From Sphagnum compactum (taxonomy: Eukaryota > Bryophyta > Sphagnopsida > Sphagnales), in NCBI GenBank assembly GCA_965153455.1, contig OZ234501.1, positions 12,958,001-13,022,000 of the forward strand: a stretch of DNA of 64,000 nt, read 5' to 3'. The position numbers and the translations under genes are program-made. Each line of letters opens with the position of its first letter. Position 1 is the first letter of the stretch. The notes beneath the pieces were generated by a model, which was not told where the DNA came from, ran no database searches, and saw only the letters and a list, made by a program, of their open reading frames with translations. Shown piece after piece: positions 57,401 through 64,000 of this stretch.

Positions 57401-58660
57401 TATCTCTAGCAAATCTGGAGATTAGTGTTTTCTAGTGTCAATAGTTGCAATTACCTTACAAGTAGGTTCTTCCTACAATCATGTCATGGTACTCTTCAGT
57501 AGGACAAAAATGAACTATCTCTAATGTGGTCACACAAATGAGACAGGTATGTGTGTCCAGCAAAGCCCCTGATTTCTAAGGGAGAAGCCTTGAAAAGCAG
57601 TCCCACTGCAAACCATCAATCAGATAGCTGTAAAGGTTACAGATCCGCAATTTATTATTGGACACCCAACTTGTGCGAAACGGTGTTGGGTGGGTACAAG
57701 GGCTGGAACCCTGGTACATACATAGAATAAGTCCGAGTATCAAAGAACTGACCAGACTGGTATGACTTGAGGCAAATATCCCGTGGTACAATCACCTGCC
57801 TAGTAAGGACTCGAGGATGTAATACCAGTTTAATACCAGGGCTATATCATCTCAATATTGGGTAGATACCCACCCAACATTGGTGCGAGAGAGTTCGTAA
57901 TAATTTCTCAGCCTTCGGCAGTAAATTTGATTTTGATTCTAAACCTCGCGGTTAGAAACCCCTCATAGAACCAGTGGTTTTCATAGAAGAACCAGAAAAG
58001 AATCTATACTTTTATAGAAGGTTGATTGAACGGGTTTCTTTTTATTTTTGGGAACTGCAGCTGCTTATCAGAATCCTTCTTTGATTTTGAGAACAGCAGT
58101 TACGGAACTAAAGAACCATAACTGGCACACATTTGGTGGCCATTACTTGAATAAAACCACCAAACACTACTTAAGAGATCTTATTTGATTTTGTTACAAA
58201 ATTGGGGCTCATACTTACAAATCAACCTCCATGTGAAATCGTTTTGATGCATCATTCTTTGCTTCAACCTGATTTCTTTTGTTTAACGAATCATTGGTGG
58301 TGTCAAAATTAGTTCACCTAATTTGCAATGGTTTGGATCATCTATTGTAACAAGACATCTTGCAATGATTTAGGTTTAATCCATTGTATTGATACTAGTG
58401 TGATTTCTATTAATTAATTATGGGGTGCATTCAAAATTCAAAACCTTTTTAATCCAATAGGACTAGTGAGATTTCTATTAATTAGTTGTGGGTGCATTCA
58501 AAGTTCAACGACCGCAATCTTTGTTGAGAGAATTGCCTGAAGTTACATCATTTCTTCCTATTCGGTGCAATGTTCCCAAACCCTAAAGAACAGGGAAGGA
58601 AGATTGCAGAAGTTAGAGAATGAAAATTTCTCCATATCTGTTGTTTTCTGAGTTTAGTGA
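54413..58660. other. Intergenic region
   Basis: No gene family is recognisable. A 7-bp perfect hairpin (CCCTTGG-C-CCAAGGG) follows ACTAGTGT at 55711-55743, and CTAGTGTAGCC recurs at about 56788. A + strand frame at 56369-56794 (141 codons) has no motif or splice context that I trust. 57.6-57.9 kb has repeated TGGGTGGGTAC and ATACCAG words. Confidence 0.4.
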
Positions 58661-60974
58661 GTTTGAAATGGATTCTGAAAAGCAGTCCAAATCTTGCAAG
58701 GAACTTGTAAGTGGTTATACCGCGTCTACCGATTCATGGCAATGCTCACTCGAGATCTCAATTTTCTCAACATCTTAAACCCTAGTCCTAATTTCATAGT
58801 ATTTACCTAGATCTGTAGCCTAATACAATTATTGATTGTTTGTCTTCTATGGTTTAAGAGGTCGTTTTTCTCGCTAAATGATCAGAGTTGGCTTCAGATT
58901 AGGTCTAGTTACTTACTGGCACAAGCAAAATACAAATGCTAGTTTGTCCAAGGTTTAGGATGTGGCACTTAAAGCAACTATTTCATTCTTTCTGTAATGT
59001 TTGAATTGACACAAAAAAACTTCTTGTTCATTCTTGTGGGATTGCAGGTGGGAATGCCCAGGAGGCAAGTGATGAGGCAAAGGAGTGTATTTGCCATCAA
59101 GATGTTGTAGGAAGAAGATTCTCAATTGGATTCTCATATGGTGCATCATATGGCTCATCATATTGAAATCCTCATATGGCTCTGGAGGAACCAGCACAAT
59201 TAGAAGAAGAGAAATCACCCCAACAAAAGGATCAACCTTGACAAGGACGTGTCAACTCTGATGCTGGAAACCCTAAATAAGTGCTTCAGGTTGCAGGTGT
59301 GAATTGTTAAGATTTTAGGGTTTTTCACAAAGAGGATTTTGGAAGCAAGGAAAGCTTTCAAAGTTTTGTGTTGGTGCTCATGAGTGTGGGAACCGCATGT
59401 CAGTTTAGAGTTCAGTTTCATGCAAATTGAATTCATGTATGTCTGGAAATTAAGAAATCAACCTTAAGATGGTATGTGCAACTGTGCAGTACCTTGCTAT
59501 AGCTTGCTGCCATTGTTTCACATATGAATCTCTACAAAATCATGGTTAGTTTTAGACTGGAGTTTGAGGTACACTCAGAGTGGGTCCTGATGAGATCTTC
59601 TATTTTGTGCAGATTTGTAGTAGAAACCTGCATATGCTTACACAAAGCTAAGTACCTGTTAATGTGGGAAGCTGTTGAAAGGCTGGGCATGGATACTATA
59701 CAGTAGCTTGTGAAGCAGGTTAGTCATCCTTTATGCCTAAAGTGGACCAATTGATCATCTAATTAAGTGTTGCAATTTCAGGAACCAAGTGGAATGTCAC
59801 AACCTGTAGAGTTTGATGATACCTCTCTTTTGGTGGTCAAGTGTGTATTCCTCTTTAGTACAAACCATTCTTTTTCATTCTCTTCTCATGAAGTAAAAAG
59901 AAAAGACTCATTCTGAACTGAGTACCATAAGGCAACTACAAATCAATGTGCAGTTGTAGCTATTTAATTAAGTAGAACTTGATTTAATGACCCCATCACC
60001 ATCATTGCAGAGCATGAAGTTCCAATTCAATAACAGACTATGTGTTTGATTGTAGTGAGCAAAATGTTACTCCTGAGGGGTGCATAGTCATGAGAGAAAA
60101 CCAAATGTCTGATTATTGGCAGGTTCTAAAATGGCAGGTGGATGTGATTGAGAAGTGTGGGGGGCAGATGACAAAAGATGGAAGCTGACACCGCACTCTG
60201 AGGGGTGTGCCCCATGACCATGTATACATAGAGATCATGACTCACAAGGCAATGAACAAGTGGTAGGTTTCCCATCTTGTGATCATTTGTATCTTGCAGG
60301 GCTCATAGTATTCAATAGAGGGAAAGTAGGCAACAGAAATGCTAGAAAACACAAAGGTGGAAGCCAGATGATAAGGAAGATATACAGGAATTGAGGTGGT
60401 ATATTTTTGCAGATGGGATCACCCAGTGCTCAACCAAGAGCTTGTGAACAAGATGAAAATTCAGCTGCAAAATGGATTCTCCACCAATGGTATTTCTCCA
60501 CCAATCCAGGAAGTCCTGCAGGCTTTGCAAGTCAACCAGAGTGCAGCCCCCAAATTGTAAGCTCCTTTGTCTCCATAGCCCCTCCATGCTGTATTCAAGC
60601 CAATTAATAAGTTGGAGAAATCCATTGAGGCATAGAAGGCTTGCTTGGGCTGAAGGCATAAAAGTGAAAGGACTAGGTCTTGCAACTTGGCTATTTTCAG
60701 TAACCACTAGCCTTGAGCCAATTACTGGACATAAGCAGCATTCTTCACCTCCATAGTGTGTTGATCTCCAATCAGGATGAGAGATGTCAACAGGTCAGCG
60801 CCTGAAGTTGGTTATGAGAGAATAGAAATGGCAGGTGAGGAAGATTTTGATGCTGGAAACCAATCAATGTTACCAGGCAGTTGTAGTACATCAAATATGC
60901 AGGACATGCTACAAAGTCCAGGTTATGAATGCCAAATACCGACACTGGCTTTGGTTGAAGGGAACACAAGATGA
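58661..60974 (+). pseudogene. Unrecognised multi-exon gene-like region
   Basis: Several protein-like segments sit between plausible splice sites on the + strand: MDSEKQSKSCKEL ending at a GTAAG donor (58667-58706), GNAQEASDEAKECICHQDVV after GATTGCAG (59051-), LMWEAVERLGMDTIQ (59662-59706), EPSGMSQPVEFDDTSLLVVK (59782-), SEQNVTPEGCIVMRENQMSD then YWQVLKWQVDVIEKCGGQMT (60057-60187), RTLRGVPHDHVYIEIMTHKA (60192-60265), WDHPVLNQELVNKMKIQLQN (60415-) and YERIEMAGEEDFDAGNQSML (60813-). Their amino-acid texture is that of a real protein, but stops follow some segments and junction phases do not all fit. It could be a live gene that I have mis-joined or a decayed one. I do not recognise the family. 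Confidence 0.4.
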
Positions 60975-61097
60975 ATGAAAACCCTTCAAATGAATTTTTT
61001 TTGCATATATGGAGGCCCTGAAAAATGAAAACATCTGTTGGGTAACTCAAGTTCGAAGGTTTGGAGAGAACATACCTACCCAAACATGGTACAGAGT

Positions 61098-61330
61098 AGG
61101 TATGAACTTTGAACCATGAATCATGTAACCTGAGATTATGACCTATGAACCCATGAAACATGAAATACAAACCATGGGTCCCATGAATAGTAAATCATGA
61201 CCCATGAACAACATGAACCATGGACTATGAAATTGTGAATCTATGAACTACAAAACAATGAATTGTGAACTATGTGATGCATCACATAGTTCATGCACCA
61301 TGTACCACATAGTTCATTGCAACATACATT
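61098..61330 (+). repeat. CATGAA-type simple repeat with a perfect palindrome
   Basis: Short words CCATGAA, CATGAAC, TATGAAC and TGTGAA follow one another for about 230 bp. Within it, GAACTATGTGATG at 61267-61279 is followed immediately by its exact reverse complement at 61280-61292, making a 26-bp palindrome without a spacer. It ends about 415 bp before the Rieske start codon. Confidence 0.88.
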
Positions 61331-61744
61331 ATGGATGATTTGTGAAGGCATAAAAAGGGTTCCATCTGGAGAACTGAATGGAAGATGAAAATAAAACTTA
61401 TTTGATCTATGTGGCGAGCAGGACAACGAAAGCCCTCCAACCAAATTCATGTGCGTGGCCACCTATTTGCCTGAAACGTAGTAAAATAGAAAATCAAGCT
61501 CCACAAAACACTCAACCCCTCCACCGCCCCCAAACAACAACCCCAAAGAAAAGTCCAAAAGACAAAAAGCCCCAAAGAACCCGCTGCTGCTGCTGTGCTT
61601 CTTTTTCGTCTTCTTTTTCTTCGCGTCTCCTGTCTCCCGCGGAGATCCCAAGACTCGGGATCCTTGTTTTCTCCGCTGTTGCGGATTTTGTTCACGAGGA
61701 GTTCCGGAAGGCAGATCGAGAGAGAAAAAGAGAAGAAAGTCAGG

Positions 61745-62581
61745 ATGATGAGGGGAGTGGTGCGGAGGCTGCCAGCTTTGGCTCGTCTCTCGGGCTCTTC
61801 TGGTTCTTCTTCCTCGTTTTGTACGGCGGGTGTTCCTTTTGTACATGATGCGCGAGAGTGCAATAAGGGTTTTGGTTCGCAGGAAGATGGTGGAGTTTTG
61901 TTTAGATCGCCGACTAGGGTTACTGGATTTTTGTTCCATCGCGGATTTGCTTCGGATGCATTGGCGGGAGGATCTGCGGGGACTATTGCAGTGCCTGCTA
62001 CTGTCGCTGCCTTGAAAAATCCAACAGGTAAGATCACCTACGATGAATCTGTTCATGAGCGGCATCCTCCGGGAGATCCGAGTAAGAAGGCTTTTACGTA
62101 TCTTGTCTTGACTGGGGGACGATTTGTTTATGCTTCCGCACTTCGGCTTTTGGCGCTCAAGCTGATCTTATCCATGTCGGCTAGTCGTGACGTTCTTGCG
62201 CTTGCTTCTTTGGAAGTTGATGTGAGCAATATCGAGCCCGGGATGACAGTTACTGTGAAGTGGCGAGGTAAGCCTGTGTTCATTCGTCACCGTACTGAGC
62301 ACGATATCAAGCTTGCTAACAGCGTGAACCTGCATGAGCTTCGTGACCCCGAGGAAGACTCCGCCAGAGTTATCAACCCTGAATGGCTGGTTGTGGTTGG
62401 GGTTTGCACTCATTTAGGGTGTGTGCCTTTGCCAAACGCTGGTGACTTTGGAGGCTGGTTTTGCCCTTGCCATGGCTCCCATTATGATATCTCAGGCCGT
62501 GCCCGGAAAGGCCCAGCCCCATTCAATCTTGAGGTGCCTACATACAAATTCATGGACGACACTAGGCTTTTGATCGGTTAA
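61745..62581 (+). CDS. Rieske iron-sulfur protein of mitochondrial complex III, single exon
   Basis: This is the [2Fe-2S] subunit of ubiquinol:cytochrome c reductase in the inner mitochondrial membrane; it passes an electron from ubiquinol to cytochrome c1. The product is 278 residues (plant homologues about 270). An Arg/Ser-rich N-terminus ([20 protein letters not shown]) suits a mitochondrial presequence. The membrane helix lies around residues 117-141 ([20 protein letters not shown]), followed by the flexible hinge ([19 protein letters not shown]) and the cluster-binding boxes CTHLGC (Cys221, His223, Cys226) and CPCHGSHYD (Cys240, Cys242, His243), then [15 protein letters not shown]. All four ligands and both disulfide cysteines are present. 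The start is either of two adjacent ATGs (61745 or 61748); the longer open frame upstream lacks family similarity. No intron interrupts it. Confidence 0.96.
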   Translation: MMRGVVRRLPALARLSGSSGSSSSFCTAGVPFVHDARECNKGFGSQEDGGVLFRSPTRVTGFLFHRGFASDALAGGSAGTIAVPATVAALKNPTGKITYDESVHERHPPGDPSKKAFTYLVLTGGRFVYASALRLLALKLILSMSASRDVLALASLEVDVSNIEPGMTVTVKWRGKPVFIRHRTEHDIKLANSVNLHELRDPEEDSARVINPEWLVVVGVCTHLGCVPLPNAGDFGGWFCPCHGSHYDISGRARKGPAPFNLEVPTYKFMDDTRLLIG

Positions 62582-64000
62582 GGCTACAGAACAATGATGC
62601 AGAGGTTCTGATGAGACTGTGATGAAGATTAGCAGATTGTGTTGGTAAAGATTAGATACACCACTAGGTGCTAAGGAACTTTGTTCTGAAAGGTGCCATA
62701 GTTGCTCTCAAGGTGTGGTCTGAATCTGAGCTAGATAGTCATTTACTGCTATCTCTGCAGCAGGAACAAACGCTGCAAAAGCAATAAAGAGGAATTATCC
62801 GGTTGAGCTTTTCTCTCACTTATTTATCCTTGTTTGTTCATGTGTGTAATGGTAGAATCTACCATTAGGTTGTCAGCTATTGCAATGAAGCTTTTTTCTG
62901 TTGGCAAGAGGTTTCATCTGTACAATTGTGAAGTTTTCAGTGTAGTGTTAGGGCTTATGAGCACCTGCAAGGAATTGTTTCCATGGTTGAGTCTCATTTG
63001 GAGGTGCTAGATTGGAGACAATAGTTGTAAACTGAGATATGATTAAGGTTGCTGGCTGAAGGAGGAACTAGAGCTTCTGGGTACTGGAGGCAAAGATTTG
63101 TTCAACCAAATTGCCCTAGTTATGACCATTGGTAGAACATGGCTACCACTATCATAGTGGCTTTGGCTCATAGGGTTAGATGAATCAACCTGTTTGACTC
63201 ATGTTCCATTCTCCTTTCTGATAGCAGCTTATTGCAGCTCCTAAAAATTTGATGTTTCTTCAAGACTTTTGCTTACCAGTGGTAACTCTGCTTCAATACA
63301 ACCACTTTGAAATACCCACTGGAAGTGACTGTTTTTGTCAGATTATACAAGTTGGAATGACTTCCACAATTGTGGATCCTAGCGGACATTAGCAAGTTGT
63401 TAGCAGTTGGTCCCTGAGACATGTTACAATGCAGATGGTTCATTGATATGAATTCATAGCCTTGGGGTTCTATGGCACTCACTTGCATCTATTGATCCTC
63501 ACTTTCTTTGTGTGGATGGGCTGTCTGCATTGTAAAATCAGCTCTGTGACCCTTGGTGTGCACCATGGGAATGATGACCTCAGGCACAATTTGTTGGCTT
63601 GCAATTCTCATGAACTGTGGGTGTAGTAAATTTTCCCCCTTTTGAGGCATCTGCAATGTGGTGTCTATGTATTTGAATTTCTTTAGTAGCCAGGAAACAG
63701 CTCTGGGTTTTGGGGAGAGCCTTAATGAGGTGAAGCAACCCGGTTCATTTCAGGGATTCTATCTATTTAGCCTCTTTCTTGTCCAAAAGTTCAAAGCAAA
63801 AGAAGGAAGGATGTTCTGTTTATGTTCTATAACTATGCAACTGAATCCAGGGCTTCACGTGTAATTATGCATAATGGATGCTGAATGGAGATAGGGTTTG
63901 TTTTGAGCTCAAAAGTTTACTGAGCACCTGCCTGCTAGAAGCTGAATATATGAAATTATTTTGGAACCAAGATTGGAGGTATTGGGGTTATTCACAACAG
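62582..64000. other. 3' flank of the Rieske gene and intergenic sequence
   Basis: An AATAAAG signal-like site lies at about 62784, about 200 bp after the stop codon, and could serve polyadenylation. Beyond it I see no recognisable gene; frames at 63273-63488 (-) and 63658-63864 (+) are short and unplaced. Confidence 0.5.

Noticed and set aside
61447-62065. Two long - strand open frames overlapping the Rieske gene start
   Set aside because: They are shadows of the CG-rich presequence region; the + strand product has all Rieske ligands.

Overview
This window looks like nuclear DNA of a land plant. Spliceosomal introns with GT-AG ends interrupt most genes, the protein families are plant-type (plant cytosolic pyruvate kinase, germin-like protein, plant armadillo-kinesin ARM repeats), TTTAGGG-class telomere-like motifs are present, and long AT-rich intergenic stretches carry decayed transposable elements. 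An intron-free germin gene and a PIF1-helicase/endonuclease type Helitron remnant make an early-diverging plant (a bryophyte, possibly a moss) my preferred guess. That is inference only; I cannot name the species.

Six genes look intact, all on the + strand. They are cytosolic pyruvate kinase (6.4-8.7 kb, two coding exons), the mitochondrial complex I LYR subunit NDUFA6/B14 (11.3-12.0 kb), a CSU2/C9orf78/TLS1-type spliceosome-associated protein (21.2-23.8 kb, six exons), a SirB1-like transglutaminase-core plus TPR protein (about 33.1-36.5 kb), a secreted germin-like cupin (53.3-54.0 kb, one exon) and the mitochondrial Rieske iron-sulfur protein of complex III (61.7-62.6 kb, one exon). Three serve central energy metabolism but they are kilobases apart with no sign of co-regulation. 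For the multi-exon genes I rebuilt exon junctions by reading frame and splice signals; the joins give proteins of the expected family length.

Region by region: 1-2.9 kb holds two decayed kinase copies on the - strand, an ankyrin-kinase (ILK/Raf-like) without introns and a second kinase with an in-frame duplicated catalytic loop. 3-5.9 kb is AT-rich and silent. 12-17 kb has only weak coding traces. 17.2-19.0 kb (-) is a clear pseudogene of the C-terminal ARM repeats of an ARK-type kinesin, with introns kept, stops acquired and many Arg codons lost in a pattern expected from CpG deamination. 19.7-21.0 kb has coding-like text broken over several frames. 24-31 kb and 36.5-53 kb are transposon and satellite territory: a hairpin-bearing MITE family (three copies), telomere-motif minisatellites, tRNA-like SINE heads, a decayed Helitron-like helicase-endonuclease, a C-rich hairpin-ended element and a 1.5-kb fold-back element lying inside a split MITE. 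58.6-61.0 kb contains coherent exon-like segments of a gene I do not recognise.

I found no single convincing new biological system. The strongest leads are the fold-back element nested in the split MITE, the hairpin-bounded C-rich element that may be linked to the Helitron remnant, the repeat arrays at the 5' ends of three live genes (NDUFA6, SirB1-like and germin), and the deamination-scarred ARK pseudogene.
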